Assembly: GCA_024401395.1 (NCBI GenBank)
Contig: JAKSLD010000019.1
Coordinates: 16,137 to 80,136 of the forward strand
Origin: Bacteroidales bacterium
GTDB taxonomy: Bacteria; Bacteroidota; Bacteroidia; Bacteroidales; Marinilabiliaceae
Length of the DNA stretch: 64,000 nucleotides
Direction: 5' to 3'
Shown: positions 18,164 through 27,128 of the stretch, in pieces
Layout of the letters: each line of letters opens with the position of its first letter
Numbering within the stretch: the stretch's first letter is position 1
Position numbers and translations under genes: made by a program
Notes under the pieces: generated by a model
Databases searched by the model: none
Seen by the model: only the letters and a program-made list of their open reading frames with translations
Told to the model about the DNA's origin: nothing

Positions 18164-18200
18164 TCCACTGCTTATCTGATGGGATGAGCAGTGGATTTTT
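18164..18200 (+). terminator. Intrinsic terminator after siaC
   Basis: TCCACTGCT (18164-18172) pairs with AGCAGTGGA (18187-18195) and is followed by TTTTT. It ends the siaB-siaC transcript just before tgt, whose start lies 18 bases further on. Confidence 0.75.
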
Positions 18201-18217
18201 GGCGTAATAATATAGAG

Positions 18218-19348
18218 ATGAAATTTACATTACAACATACAGACCCTAAGAGTTCCGCTCGTGCTGGTCTGATAGAGACCGACCATGGCAAGATAGAGAC
18301 CCCTATTTTCATGCCAGTGGGTACGGTAGGTTCTGTGAAGGGCCTGCATTTCAAGGAGGTATCAGATGATGCCAAGGCGCAGATAATATTAGGTAATACA
18401 TACCATTTATATTTAAGGCCGACTACAGACGTGCTTAATGCGGCTGGAGGTCTGCATAAGTTCATTGGTTGGGACAAGCCTATTCTGACAGACAGTGGAG
18501 GTTTTCAGGTATTCTCGTTGAGTCAGATGAGAAAGCTCACGCCAGAAGGGGCGCAATTCAGGAGTCATATTGACGGGTCGAAGCATATTTTCACGCCAGA
18601 GAATGTGATGGACATTCAGAGACTGATAGGTTCCGATATTATGATGGCATTTGACGAGTGTCCTCCAGGAGATTCAGACTTCAAGTATGCCAAGAAATCG
18701 CTTGATCTGACAGAGCAGTGGCTAGACAGGTGCATAGCCCGTTTTGACTCTACAGAGCCGTTGTATGGCCATTCGCAGGCATTATTTCCTATAGTTCAGG
18801 GTGCGGCGCATAGAGAACTCCGTACACGTGCTGCAGAGCATATAGCCTCGTTAGGTCGAGAAGGCAATGCCATAGGCGGATTAGCCGTAGGAGAGCCTAC
18901 AGAAGTGATGTACGAGATGGTAGACCTTGTAAACGGCATATTGCCAAAAGACAGGCCTAGATATTTGATGGGCGTAGGTACTCCAGCAAATATATTAGAG
19001 AATATTGCATTAGGTGTGGATATGTTCGACTGCGTAATGCCTACGAGAAACGGGCGTAATGGTATGATATTCACATCAGAAGGCGTTGTAAATCTCAAGA
19101 ATCAGAAATGGAGCAAAGATTTCAGTCCGCTTGACCCATACGGGCCATCATTTGTAGATTCGCGATATACCAAAGCGTATGTGCGACATCTATTTGTGGC
19201 AGGAGAGATGCTCGGTCCGCTTATTGCAAGTCAGCATAATATAGCATTCTACCTGTGGCTGGTTGGAGAAGCTCGTAAGCACATCATAGCTGGAGATTTT
19301 GCAGAGTGGAAAAATGTGATGGTTAAGAAAGTCACAACAAGACTTTAG
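18218..19348 (+). CDS. tgt: tRNA-guanine transglycosylase (Tgt), zinc-less form
   Basis: Exchanges guanine 34 of GUN anticodon tRNAs for the queuosine precursor. The 376-residue protein starts at the ATG 18218 (MKFTLQH); the upstream GTG lies within the terminator stem of siaC. Core motifs are present: LTDSGGFQVFSL with the general-base Asp, GGLAVGEP, and RYLMGVGTP leading to MFDCVMPTRNGRNG with the nucleophile Asp. The zinc-binding site near the C-terminus, usually CxCxxC plus His, is replaced by DPYGPSFVDSRYTKAY, so all three cysteines are missing. The following RHL is kept. I recall the same change in other Bacteroidetes Tgt proteins, so it is likely functional. Confidence 0.94.
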   Translation: MKFTLQHTDPKSSARAGLIETDHGKIETPIFMPVGTVGSVKGLHFKEVSDDAKAQIILGNTYHLYLRPTTDVLNAAGGLHKFIGWDKPILTDSGGFQVFSLSQMRKLTPEGAQFRSHIDGSKHIFTPENVMDIQRLIGSDIMMAFDECPPGDSDFKYAKKSLDLTEQWLDRCIARFDSTEPLYGHSQALFPIVQGAAHRELRTRAAEHIASLGREGNAIGGLAVGEPTEVMYEMVDLVNGILPKDRPRYLMGVGTPANILENIALGVDMFDCVMPTRNGRNGMIFTSEGVVNLKNQKWSKDFSPLDPYGPSFVDSRYTKAYVRHLFVAGEMLGPLIASQHNIAFYLWLVGEARKHIIAGDFAEWKNVMVKKVTTRL

Positions 19349-19432
19349 AAAAGAGGAGACGCGGAGAGTTAAGGCTGTATTAAGGCTGTATTAAGAGAGC
19401 GTTAAGGGAGCGTCGGTCAAGAAAATAATAAA

Positions 19433-19472
19433 AAGAGCGATGATACTTTGGAAGTCATCGCTCTTATTTTAT
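19433..19472. terminator. Bidirectional intrinsic terminator between tgt and higA-like gene
   Basis: AAGAGCGATGA (19433-19443) pairs perfectly with TCATCGCTCTT (19455-19465). It has ATTTTATT on one side and an A-rich stretch AATAATAAAA on the other, so it can end transcription from both convergent genes. Confidence 0.75.
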
Positions 19473-19714
19473 TCGGCTAATACGTATTCAACTTGTTTTT
19501 CTGCTGCGCCCTCAAAGGAATATCCATTTTTTAGGCGTTCCAAATCGTAATCTATATGGCAATGTTGTGTTTCGTATTCTTCAACAACCATTGACATAAT
19601 AGATAATTCAAGTGTTTGTGCACTGGTGCTTATAGGTGCATCGGGAGTTATTGGTAATAACTCTTCGATGCGCTTCAGAGCGTATTCGTATTGTTCTTTT
19701 GTATAGGTACTCAT
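19469..19714 (-). CDS. HigA-like antitoxin N-terminal domain, lacking HTH
   Basis: This 81-residue protein is encoded directly after the HigB-like toxin, with 11 bases between them. The ATG at 19714 is used because the alternative TTG at 19741 overlaps the toxin gene. The sequence matches the N-terminal part of HigA-type antitoxins (YEYALKRIEELLPITPDAP, then LELSIMSMVVEEYETQHCHID). It stops where the helix-turn-helix domain normally begins. It may be a natural short antitoxin that only neutralises the toxin, or a truncated gene. The tail KNGYSFEGAAEKQVEYVLAE is unlike an HTH. Confidence 0.7.
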   Translation of the reverse strand: MSTYTKEQYEYALKRIEELLPITPDAPISTSAQTLELSIMSMVVEEYETQHCHIDYDLERLKNGYSFEGAAEKQVEYVLAE

Positions 19715-19725
19715 TGTCTTGTAGT

Positions 19726-20022
19726 TTATATCATTGAACAATCTTTTATTTTGTCATATTCAGCATGGGTTCCAACGAATCTTACGAATATAAGTCCTGG
19801 GGTAAATTTGATTACGACAATCAGTCTATAGGTATTCCCTTTTATGTTGAATACGTAACGTTGGTTACCAACATAATCGACCGAAGGAAAGTCTTTCTTG
19901 ATGTCATTTAGTTCACTCCATTCTGCGTGCATCGCAATATCGTACCACCTTAATAGCGGTTCCATAGCATCTGCATGCTGTTCGTAATACTCCTGTAGCT
20001 TGGATTTGCTGATAATATGCAT
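19726..20022 (-). CDS. higB: HigB-type mRNA interferase toxin
   Basis: This 98-residue type II toxin of the RelE/HigB superfamily should cut mRNA on the ribosome when released from its antitoxin. Family features: MHIISKSKLQEYYEQHADA at the start, LLRWYDIAMHAEWSELNDIK, DFPSVDYVG with RYVFNIKGNTYRLIV, and FVRFVGTHAEYDKI at the end, which holds the conserved RxxGTHxEYDKI. ATG at 20022 is preferred to the TTG at 20028. A -7-like TATATTCG lies upstream on the minus strand (20055-20048). The toxin gene precedes the antitoxin gene, the usual hig order. Confidence 0.88.
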   Translation of the reverse strand: MHIISKSKLQEYYEQHADAMEPLLRWYDIAMHAEWSELNDIKKDFPSVDYVGNQRYVFNIKGNTYRLIVVIKFTPGLIFVRFVGTHAEYDKIKDCSMI

Positions 20023-20073
20023 GATCAATTAATATAATTTGGTGGTGCGAATATAGTAAAAAATAAAACAAAA

Positions 20074-20096
20074 AAGCCTGCGAACCTCGCAGGCTT
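20074..20096 (-). terminator. Intrinsic terminator of the saccharopine dehydrogenase-like gene
   Basis: AAGCCTGCGA and TCGCAGGCTT pair around a 3-base loop. Read on the minus strand, the stem is followed by a T-rich run (plus-strand A-run at 20058-20075). It lies 22 bases after the stop of the dehydrogenase gene. Confidence 0.8.
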
Positions 20097-20118
20097 ATGT
20101 ATTTGAATACAAACTGTA

Positions 20119-21351
20119 TTACAGTTCGAGGTCGATATCGAACTTCTCCACCCAAGGCAGACCCTGTTCGCCGAGACGAGCGAGGAATGGATCTGGGTCG
20201 AAATCCTCAACGTTCCATACGCCAGGCTTACGCCACAGGCCGCGCAAGAACATCTCAGCGCCGAGAGCAGCAGGAACACCAGTAGTATAGCTTACAGCCT
20301 GAGTACCAGTCTCCTTGAACGCAGCCTCGTGAGAGCAGTTGTTGTAGATATAATATGTACGCTCCTTGCCATCCTTGATACCTCTGATACGGCAACCGAT
20401 AGAAGTCTCGCCCTCGTAGTTCTCGCCGAGATCCTGAGGATTAGGAAGAACAGCCTTGAGGAACTGCAAAGGAACGATCTTAACCTTCTCAGTACCTGTG
20501 CCATCAGCCTTTTCAGCCTCGTAAACCACCTCGTCGATACGGGACATACCGATATTTTGGATTACGTCGAGATAAGTGAGATACTGCTGACCGAAAGTCA
20601 TCCAGAAGCGAGCCTGCTTGATAGAAGGGAAGTTCTTAGCAAGAGACTCGAGTTCCTCGTGATACATCAAGTAGCTCTCTCTAGGGCCGATATTAGGGTA
20701 AGTCAGAGCCTTATGGATTTCGAGGGCACCAGTCTGCACCCACTTGCCATCCTTATAATAGCGACCCTTCTGAGTAATCTCGCGAATATTAATCTCTGGG
20801 TTAAAGTTAGTTGCGAAAGCCTTGTGGTGGTTGCCCGCGTTGCAATCGACAATATCCAGGTAGTGGATCTCGTCGAAATGATGCTTAGCGGCATAAGCGG
20901 TAAAGACACCCGATACGCCTGGGTCGAAACCACAGCCGAGGATAGCGGTAAGACCAGCCTGCTCAAATCTCTCCTTGTAAGCCCACTGCCAGCTATACTC
21001 GAAATGAGCCTCATCCTTAGGCTCGTAGTTAGCGGTATCAAGATAAGAGACACCAGTCAAGAGACAAGCATCCATAATTGTCAAGTCCTGATAAGGCAAA
21101 GCGACATTGACAACCAAATCTGGCTTAACCTCATTAATCAACTTAACGAGTTCATCCACATTGTCGGCATCAACCTGTGCTGTCTTGATTTTCGTACCAG
21201 TAGCCTTAAAAATAGCCTCAGCAGCAGCGTCGCACTTTTTCTTAGTGCGGCTAGCGAGAGTAATCTCAGAGAAAACCTCTGGCAAAGCAGCCATCTTGTG
21301 AGCTACGACAGTACCGACACCACCGGCACCAATCTGTAATACTTTTCCCAT
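20119..21351 (-). CDS. Carboxynorspermidine/saccharopine dehydrogenase
   Basis: NAD(P)-dependent enzyme of the saccharopine dehydrogenase family. In Bacteroidetes the close relatives make carboxyspermidine or carboxynorspermidine for polyamine synthesis. The 410-residue protein starts at 21351 (MGKVLQIGAGGVGTVVAH), which places the Rossmann GxGGVG motif at the N-terminus; the in-frame extension to 21453 has no domain. Further motifs are NVALPYQDLTIMDACL, YLDTANYEP, GCGFDPGVSG and a C-terminal catalytic domain with SYTTGVPAALGAEM. A strong terminator follows. The partner decarboxylase (CASDC) is not adjacent. Confidence 0.88.
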   Translation of the reverse strand: MGKVLQIGAGGVGTVVAHKMAALPEVFSEITLASRTKKKCDAAAEAIFKATGTKIKTAQVDADNVDELVKLINEVKPDLVVNVALPYQDLTIMDACLLTGVSYLDTANYEPKDEAHFEYSWQWAYKERFEQAGLTAILGCGFDPGVSGVFTAYAAKHHFDEIHYLDIVDCNAGNHHKAFATNFNPEINIREITQKGRYYKDGKWVQTGALEIHKALTYPNIGPRESYLMYHEELESLAKNFPSIKQARFWMTFGQQYLTYLDVIQNIGMSRIDEVVYEAEKADGTGTEKVKIVPLQFLKAVLPNPQDLGENYEGETSIGCRIRGIKDGKERTYYIYNNCSHEAAFKETGTQAVSYTTGVPAALGAEMFLRGLWRKPGVWNVEDFDPDPFLARLGEQGLPWVEKFDIDLEL

Positions 21352-21456
21352 TTTTTGAATTCCTAATACCTGATTCCTTAAAGAATCAGGGGGTTGTTTG
21401 TAATTAAATGTATTGTCTGTTGTTTCGCGTTGAGAGTTGCCCCTCTTCGGCACGGT

Positions 21457-22224
21457 TTATTTCAATGTATAAGCGTCACGGTCGTCCAAGACACGGAACT
21501 TGCTTCTGAAAGAAGTCAGAGATTCTAGATCTATGTCGGCTGTGACCATCTGCTCCTTATATTCCTCTGTCTGAGCCTCAATCTTACCGCGAGGGCCGAT
21601 GAGGACAGAGTCGCCGGAATATCGGATAGTTTCGTCATATCCCACTCTATTTACGCCAATTATGTAGCATTGGTTCTCTATAGCGCGAGCCTTGAGGAGG
21701 ATATTCCATGCCTCACGTCGCGATGCAGGCCAGTTAGCCACATAAACTATAGCGTCATAGTCGCCCTGATAGCGGCTAAAGACAGGGAAGCGGAGGTCGT
21801 AGCAAATCTGCAATAAGATACGGACACCCTTTATCGTGATTGTTACTCGCTCATTTCCGGCTGTATATACTTCAGGTTCGCTACCCATAGTAAAGAGGTG
21901 GTGTTTGTCGTAGGTTGTAATTGAGCCATCAGGGGCTGCTACTACGAGGCGATTGAACCACTTATCGTTATGAGGGTATGAAACGCTTCCGCATATATGG
22001 GCGTTCAGTTGAGCCGCTTTATTCTGCAACCATGCAATTGCCGTGCCAGAACCTGATTCAGATACGGCTTTGGGGTCGAAAGTAAACCCGCAATGGAACA
22101 TTTCCGGCATAACGATGAAATCAGTCTCTCCAGGCTTAAGGGCGGAGAGCATCTCATCGAGGTGAGCCAGGTTAGCTGGGGTATTACCTTTTATTATGTC
22201 AGATTGCAGAAGAGTAACCTTCAT
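21457..22224 (-). CDS. Nitrilase-superfamily omega-amidase
   Basis: This 255-residue carbon-nitrogen hydrolase resembles the omega-amidase YafV/NIT2, which deaminates alpha-ketoglutaramate and ketosuccinamate. The catalytic Glu-Lys-Cys triad is clear: E41 in VMPEMFHCG, K107 in YDKHHLF and C141 in LLQICYDLRFP. The start at 22224 gives MKVTLLQSD, the normal N-terminus of the family. The Rho gene ends 51 bases upstream on the same strand, so read-through from rho is possible. The substrate is inferred from family likeness. Confidence 0.9.
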   Translation of the reverse strand: MKVTLLQSDIIKGNTPANLAHLDEMLSALKPGETDFIVMPEMFHCGFTFDPKAVSESGSGTAIAWLQNKAAQLNAHICGSVSYPHNDKWFNRLVVAAPDGSITTYDKHHLFTMGSEPEVYTAGNERVTITIKGVRILLQICYDLRFPVFSRYQGDYDAIVYVANWPASRREAWNILLKARAIENQCYIIGVNRVGYDETIRYSGDSVLIGPRGKIEAQTEEYKEQMVTADIDLESLTSFRSKFRVLDDRDAYTLK

Positions 22225-22275
22225 TATTGTAATATTATTGAGACACCGTGAAAATAGACACAATAAAATGCGTCT

Positions 22276-24120
22276 TTACGAGTTCATAGAAACGAGGAAC
22301 TCTTCGTTGCTTCTCGTATTAGAGAGGCGAGTGATGAGGAATTCCATAGCTTCTGTAGGAGTCATATCCGTCAAGCCGTTGCTACGGAGAACGCGCATAC
22401 GGTTGAGTGTATTAGTATCCTGGAGGAGATCGTCGCGGCGAGTAGAAGACAAAGTGACATCTACTGCTGGGAAGATACGGCGGTTAGCGAGCTTACGGTC
22501 GAGCTGAAGCTCCATATTACCAGTACCCTTAAACTCCTCGAAGATCACGTCATCCATCTTAGAGCCGGTCTCGGTGAGGGCTGTAGCGATGATAGTGAGC
22601 GAACCACCATTCTCCACGTTACGAGCTGCGCCGAAGAAACGCTTAGGTTTCTGGAGAGCGTTGGCATCGACACCACCAGAGAGTACCTTACCGGATGCAG
22701 GAGATACGGTATTGTAAGCTCGAGCCAAGCGGGTAATAGAGTCGAGGAGGATAACCACATCGTGACCACATTCTACGAGGCGTTTAGCCTTTTCGAGTAC
22801 GATATTGGCAACCTTTACGTGGCGCTCAGCCGGTTCATCGAAAGTAGATGCGATAACCTCTGCATTTACAGAGCGTTGCATATCTGTTACCTCCTCAGGG
22901 CGTTCGTCGATAAGGAGGATAATCATATACACCTCTGGGTGATTGTCGGCTATAACGTTAGCGATATCCTTAAGGAGGACAGTCTTACCAGTCTTAGGCT
23001 GAGCCACGATAAGACCGCGCTGACCCTTACCGATAGGGGCGAAGAGGTCGACAATACGAGTTGAGATATTAGCGTGACGGCCGTGCGAGAGGTCGAATTT
23101 CTCGTTAGCGAAAATAGGAGTTAGGTGTTCGAACTGCATACGGTCGCGTATTTCAGCTGGAGCCTTACCATTTACGTCTACGACATTGCACATAGGGAAA
23201 TACTTCTCACCCTCCTTAGGAGGACGGATAGTAGCTGTCACGGTATCACCCACGCGGAGACCGCTCTGGCGGATCTGTTGTGGAGATACGTATATATCAT
23301 CAGGTGAATTGAGATAATTGTAATCAGAAGAACGGAGGAATCCGAAGCCATCAGGCATAAGTTCCAAGACACCAGTTGCTGTGATGAGATCGTCAAAATC
23401 ATACATCATATAAGGTTCACGCTCCTGAATATCCTGAGGGCGTTGCCAGTAGTCTACGCGCTGACCAGGGAGAGCAGGCTGACGCTGTTGCTGTTGCTGA
23501 CGCTGCTGGTTAGGATTCTGCTGTTGCTGTTGTTGCTGAGGAGCCGGCATCTGTTGAGGAGCCTGCTGCTGTTGCTGTGGAGCCTGCTGAGCCTGTTGCT
23601 GAGGCTGTGGAGGAAGCTGTTGCTGCTGGTTGCGTTTCTGATACTGCTGATTCTTGCGGTATTGATTGTTGCGAGGTGCACCAGACTGAGGCATATCGAA
23701 AGGCGATGGCTTGTAGACTGGTTGCTGTGGAGCAGGCTGTTCCAGAGTTTCGGCTATAGGCTGAGTCTCCTCTGCAGATGGCACAGGTTCATTTGCACGC
23801 TCATTTTCTACCTGAGCCTGAGCCTCCTCTGCGTTAGCGCCGAAGATGTTAGTTATTGCATCCTGAATATCCTTAGGAGTAGCGGTAGGTTGTGGCTCCT
23901 CATTTTGAGTAGGCGCTACAGCCTTAGGCTTACGTCCCCTTTTAGGGCGGACCTCTTCTACAGGTTGCTCTTCATTTTCTGTAGATAAACCTAGTTTGGA
24001 TAATATCTTTTCGACGAGCTCGTGTTTTCTGTACTGGTCGGCTCTGTTGATATTAATCTCTTTAGCCAATACGCGAAGTTCGAGGATGCGCATAGCTGAA
24101 AGACTTTCTGCTGTATACAT
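22276..24120 (-). CDS. rho: Transcription termination factor Rho with Q-rich insertion
   Basis: Rho is the hexameric RNA helicase that ends transcription. At 614 residues it is about 200 longer than E. coli Rho. Order: N-terminal Rho_N helix domain (about 1-45, [25 protein letters not shown] in shorter pieces), an acidic and Pro/Ala linker, a highly Gln/Pro/Asn-rich disordered insertion (about 130-222), the cold-shock RNA-binding domain ([15 protein letters not shown]) and the ATPase (AQPKTGKT Walker [33 protein letters not shown]). A similar insertion in Bacteroides thetaiotaomicron Rho is reported to drive phase separation. Confidence 0.96.
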   Translation of the reverse strand: MYTAESLSAMRILELRVLAKEININRADQYRKHELVEKILSKLGLSTENEEQPVEEVRPKRGRKPKAVAPTQNEEPQPTATPKDIQDAITNIFGANAEEAQAQVENERANEPVPSAEETQPIAETLEQPAPQQPVYKPSPFDMPQSGAPRNNQYRKNQQYQKRNQQQQLPPQPQQQAQQAPQQQQQAPQQMPAPQQQQQQQNPNQQRQQQQQRQPALPGQRVDYWQRPQDIQEREPYMMYDFDDLITATGVLELMPDGFGFLRSSDYNYLNSPDDIYVSPQQIRQSGLRVGDTVTATIRPPKEGEKYFPMCNVVDVNGKAPAEIRDRMQFEHLTPIFANEKFDLSHGRHANISTRIVDLFAPIGKGQRGLIVAQPKTGKTVLLKDIANVIADNHPEVYMIILLIDERPEEVTDMQRSVNAEVIASTFDEPAERHVKVANIVLEKAKRLVECGHDVVILLDSITRLARAYNTVSPASGKVLSGGVDANALQKPKRFFGAARNVENGGSLTIIATALTETGSKMDDVIFEEFKGTGNMELQLDRKLANRRIFPAVDVTLSSTRRDDLLQDTNTLNRMRVLRSNGLTDMTPTEAMEFLITRLSNTRSNEEFLVSMNS

Positions 24121-24216
24121 ATATTAATATGACAAAACTATATTTGCTTTGGAAATAATAAGAGAATGAAGCCTTAGAAACAATATAGTGGCGGCTTCTT
24201 AGTCTGATTGTTTATG

Positions 24217-24246
24217 CAAATTTAGTAATTATTCGGGAAATACAAA
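24217..24246 (-). promoter_or_regulatory. Promoter for rho
   Basis: On the minus strand TTTG (24246-24243), an 18-base spacer and TAAATTTG (24224-24217) fit the Bacteroidetes consensus, leaving a leader of about 90 bases. A second -7-like TAGTTTTG (24140-24133) lies closer to the gene but has no clear -33 element. Confidence 0.5.
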
Positions 24247-24372
24247 TATTTGAGAATTTTTTTTGATTTGATGACGGTGTTAGAGGGGAAGGTTAGGGTG
24301 TAGTGTGGGTCTAGCGTGAGTGTAGCATGTGTTTAGCATGTGTGTAGGGGTTCATCGCAAAAAAATAAAAAA

Positions 24373-24395
24373 GATGCACCTTTTTGGGGTGCATC
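24373..24395 (-). terminator. Intrinsic terminator of the TlpA-type gene
   Basis: GATGCACC (24373-24380) and GGTGCATC (24388-24395) form the stem. On the minus strand it runs into a T-rich tract (plus-strand A-rich 24358-24372). It lies 27 bases after the gene's stop. Confidence 0.8.
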
Positions 24396-24421
24396 CTGAT
24401 GTATATTGTGTATTGATAATA

Positions 24422-25531
24422 CTACTTAGAGAGATGCTCTTTGACAACAGACATAATATTGTTTGGAGCGAGACCTCTGTGGAGGATTGTACCGTCCGGG
24501 CCGATGAGCATAAGGTGAGGAATACCGTTGACGCCGTATATTTCAGTTGGGATAACATCGGCATCGATAATATGATTCCAAGTCATGCCGAGTTCCTCCA
24601 TAGCTTTCATGGTATCGTTATGCTTATCCCATACGGCGATAGAGAGAACCTGGAACTTATCAGAAGGGAAAGTCTTAGCGGCCTCTGCGATACTTGGCAT
24701 AGCGCGACGGCAAGGTCCGCACCAAGAAGCCCAGAAATCCACCAAGAGGAGTTTACCCTTACCAGCGTAGTCGGAAAGCTTAGCCTCAGAGCCATCGAGG
24801 TTACCATTAGGAATAGTGAAGTCGGTAAACATGTGACCCTCAGAAGTAGCATCCTGAGCATTATAGCGGCTTGTGATAGCCTTGACAGGACCGTAAGAAG
24901 CAATATATTCGCCTGCATCAGAAAGTTTCTGCTTGTAGACGATGCGATCCATGATATCATTATTAGCTATATCCATCCAGAACACCAACTGACCGAGAGC
25001 ATCCTTCTTGTGGCTTGCGAGAAGAGCACTCGCCTTGTCGAGAACCTTAGTGCAGTAATCAGTATAAAGCTCGTCGATCTGCTCCTCACGCTCCTCCTGA
25101 GAGAGTTCGCTATTCTTCATGATGACGCTATACTGCTCCTCGCTGACACTATTGACAGAATCAGAATAATTGCGGAAATCGCTCCATGCCTCATTAAGAG
25201 GAGAGCCAGAGACAGCGCTCATGCCCTGAATCTTGATGTTGCCAGCCTCCTTGATGAAGATAGCGCGGTTGCGGTTGTATGGAGGAAGTAGGATTGCGCA
25301 TACCTCAGAACCTGTAGTTGTGCCTGAGAAAACAGCCTTCTGGTTGGTAATGAGAGCAGAATCCAGATAATTTACATCTCTGACACCCGACTTGAAAGAT
25401 ACCATATAGGCATAAGTATTGTCCGGGATATTTGTTGGGCATTGACAAGTAACAGTGTATTCTTTCTCCTGGTTACAGCCTGCGAGAGCCACGCCAGCAA
25501 GAGCGATGAATGCATAGATTGACTTATTCAT
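24422..25531 (-). CDS. TlpA-family thiol:disulfide lipoprotein with DUF4369
   Basis: The 369-residue lipoprotein (lipobox LAGC, Cys19) has a DUF4369-like beta-domain (about 25-115), a helical linker (about 130-215) and a C-terminal TlpA/AhpC thioredoxin fold. The active site is W-C271-G-P-C274, within FWASWCGPCRRAMPS, and the cis-Pro stretch is VNGIPHLMLIGPDG. Such proteins reduce or shuffle disulfides in the periplasm of Bacteroidetes and often serve cytochrome maturation or oxidative stress. It has a -7-like TACTTTTG (25576-25569, minus) and its own terminator, so it is monocistronic. Confidence 0.9.
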   Translation of the reverse strand: MNKSIYAFIALAGVALAGCNQEKEYTVTCQCPTNIPDNTYAYMVSFKSGVRDVNYLDSALITNQKAVFSGTTTGSEVCAILLPPYNRNRAIFIKEAGNIKIQGMSAVSGSPLNEAWSDFRNYSDSVNSVSEEQYSVIMKNSELSQEEREEQIDELYTDYCTKVLDKASALLASHKKDALGQLVFWMDIANNDIMDRIVYKQKLSDAGEYIASYGPVKAITSRYNAQDATSEGHMFTDFTIPNGNLDGSEAKLSDYAGKGKLLLVDFWASWCGPCRRAMPSIAEAAKTFPSDKFQVLSIAVWDKHNDTMKAMEELGMTWNHIIDADVIPTEIYGVNGIPHLMLIGPDGTILHRGLAPNNIMSVVKEHLSK

Positions 25532-25652
25532 ATCGTGATGATTAGTGACATTGATTTTTTCTCGTGGGCAAAAGTAGTACTTTTATCAATGGGGTGTTAC
25601 GTTGGTGAGGGTATTTTTAATTATATTCGCACGTTGATTAAATTTCAGACCA

Positions 25653-27098
25653 ATGAAACACCCTTCGAGTATAATTTTTGCGCTACTATTATTCCTGTCG
25701 CTTAATTCGTTTTTTGCGAGCAACGGCTATGCTCAGACTAAGCAGCGAGTAATCATTCTTACAGATATAGAGAATGAGCCAGACGACTGTCAGTCGCTTG
25801 TACGTCTTCTGCTTTATAGCAATGACATTGATATTAAAGCCATAATAGCGACAACATCTACGCATATGCGAGATAAGGTGCATCCAGAGACTATACACCG
25901 AGTGATAAAGGCATACGCGAGTGTTCATGATAAACTAACCCAGCATGATAAAGGGTACCCATCACCAAAGAGTCTGCACGATTGCGTTTTCAGCGGTCAG
26001 CCTGGCTATGGAATGGATGCAGTAGGAGAGGGTAAGGATTCCAATGGCTCAGAGAAGATAGCAGAAGAGTTGATGAGAGAAGATAACTCTCCACTTTGGA
26101 TTTGTGCATGGGGAGGAGTAAACACGCTTGCTCAGACATTGGTATCTATTCGAAAGAATTATCCTGTTTCGGACCAGACAAGTATGCTTGCCAAGCTCAG
26201 AGTATACACTATTTCGGATCAGGATGATGCTGGACAGTGGATTCGTCGTGAATTCCCCCATATGTTTTATATCGTTAGCCCTGGTGGTTATGGTAATGCC
26301 ACATGGATTGGTATGAACAATGCAGAAGGAGAACATCCCGAGTTGGTGTCGAATCAGTGGCTGGCTGAGAATATTCAGCAGGGACATGGTCTGCTAGGTG
26401 CATGCTATCCTGATGTTGCGTATGGTATGGAGGGCGATACTCCATCATTCTTGAACCTTATTCCCAATGGCCTGAATTCTCCAGAGAACCCTAACTGGGG
26501 TGGCTGGGGAGGTCGCTATGAGTTGTATACGCCTGATGTAAAGAAGTGCGATTATGATGGTTTTACAGGAGGGGTAAAGATAGGTGACGAAACACGACCT
26601 ATTTGGACCAATGCCTCTGATACATATACTCCTTTCGTTGCATCAGCCTACGGACGTGCAGTAAAGAAAGGTGATAAGACGTATACAGGCAATCAGGCTA
26701 CCATTTGGCGTTGGCGAGAGGAGATACAGAACGATTTTGCTGCTCGTATGGATTGGTGTGTTACGTCATTCAAGCAAGCCAACCATCCGCCATTCGCTAT
26801 GTTGGACACACAAGAAAAGATAACCGTCAAGTCGGGTGAGTGGTTCTATTTCAATGCCGACAGTTCGTTTGATCCTGATGGCGACAGTATTTCATTCCTT
26901 TGGTTCCCATATCCTGAAGCTACAGGGTTCAAGGGCGAGTTGCCTGCACCACCTGCAGAGAATTGTCATGATTATAAGGCACAAGCACCTATAGTGAGTC
27001 AGCCAACAGATATTCATTATATATTGAAGGTTACGGATAAGGGTACGCCTAGACTGAGCCGATACAAGAGAATAATTGTGACTGTAGAGCCGAAATAG
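25653..27098 (+). CDS. DUF1593 / nucleoside-hydrolase-like exported protein
   Basis: This 481-residue exported protein has a signal peptide (about 1-28, ending GYAQ). The N-terminal domain starts RVIILTDIENEPDDCQS, with D38, D44 and D45 at the metal-binding positions of nucleoside hydrolases, and continues to about residue 330. The C-terminal 120 residues look like an immunoglobulin/PKD-type beta-sandwich (FNADSSFDPDGDSISFLW). The DUF1593 family is often found near polysaccharide-degrading genes. The 30-base gap to the next hydrolase suggests a two-gene operon for a plant-type or nucleoside substrate; the reaction is not known. Confidence 0.85.
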   Translation: MKHPSSIIFALLLFLSLNSFFASNGYAQTKQRVIILTDIENEPDDCQSLVRLLLYSNDIDIKAIIATTSTHMRDKVHPETIHRVIKAYASVHDKLTQHDKGYPSPKSLHDCVFSGQPGYGMDAVGEGKDSNGSEKIAEELMREDNSPLWICAWGGVNTLAQTLVSIRKNYPVSDQTSMLAKLRVYTISDQDDAGQWIRREFPHMFYIVSPGGYGNATWIGMNNAEGEHPELVSNQWLAENIQQGHGLLGACYPDVAYGMEGDTPSFLNLIPNGLNSPENPNWGGWGGRYELYTPDVKKCDYDGFTGGVKIGDETRPIWTNASDTYTPFVASAYGRAVKKGDKTYTGNQATIWRWREEIQNDFAARMDWCVTSFKQANHPPFAMLDTQEKITVKSGEWFYFNADSSFDPDGDSISFLWFPYPEATGFKGELPAPPAENCHDYKAQAPIVSQPTDIHYILKVTDKGTPRLSRYKRIIVTVEPK

Positions 27099-27128
27099 AT
27101 ATACAGTTGATACAAATAACTAACAAAA

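Larger units (their letters stand above)
24121..24421. other. Intergenic region between rho and tlpA-type gene
   Basis: Holds the rho promoter, a degenerate G/T-rich repeat (about 24295-24350, units like TGTAGCATG and TTTAGCATG) and the terminator of the downstream minus-strand gene. No coding sequence was recognised. Confidence 0.5.

Noticed and set aside
20329..21339. Plus-strand 336-residue open frame
   Set aside because: Antisense to the saccharopine dehydrogenase-like gene, which has clear motifs.
23443..23988. Plus-strand Leu/Arg-rich open frame
   Set aside because: It lies opposite the Gln-rich part of rho; its composition follows from the repeat on the other strand.
24329..25291. 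Plus-strand 320-residue open frame
   Set aside because: Antisense to the TlpA-type gene.
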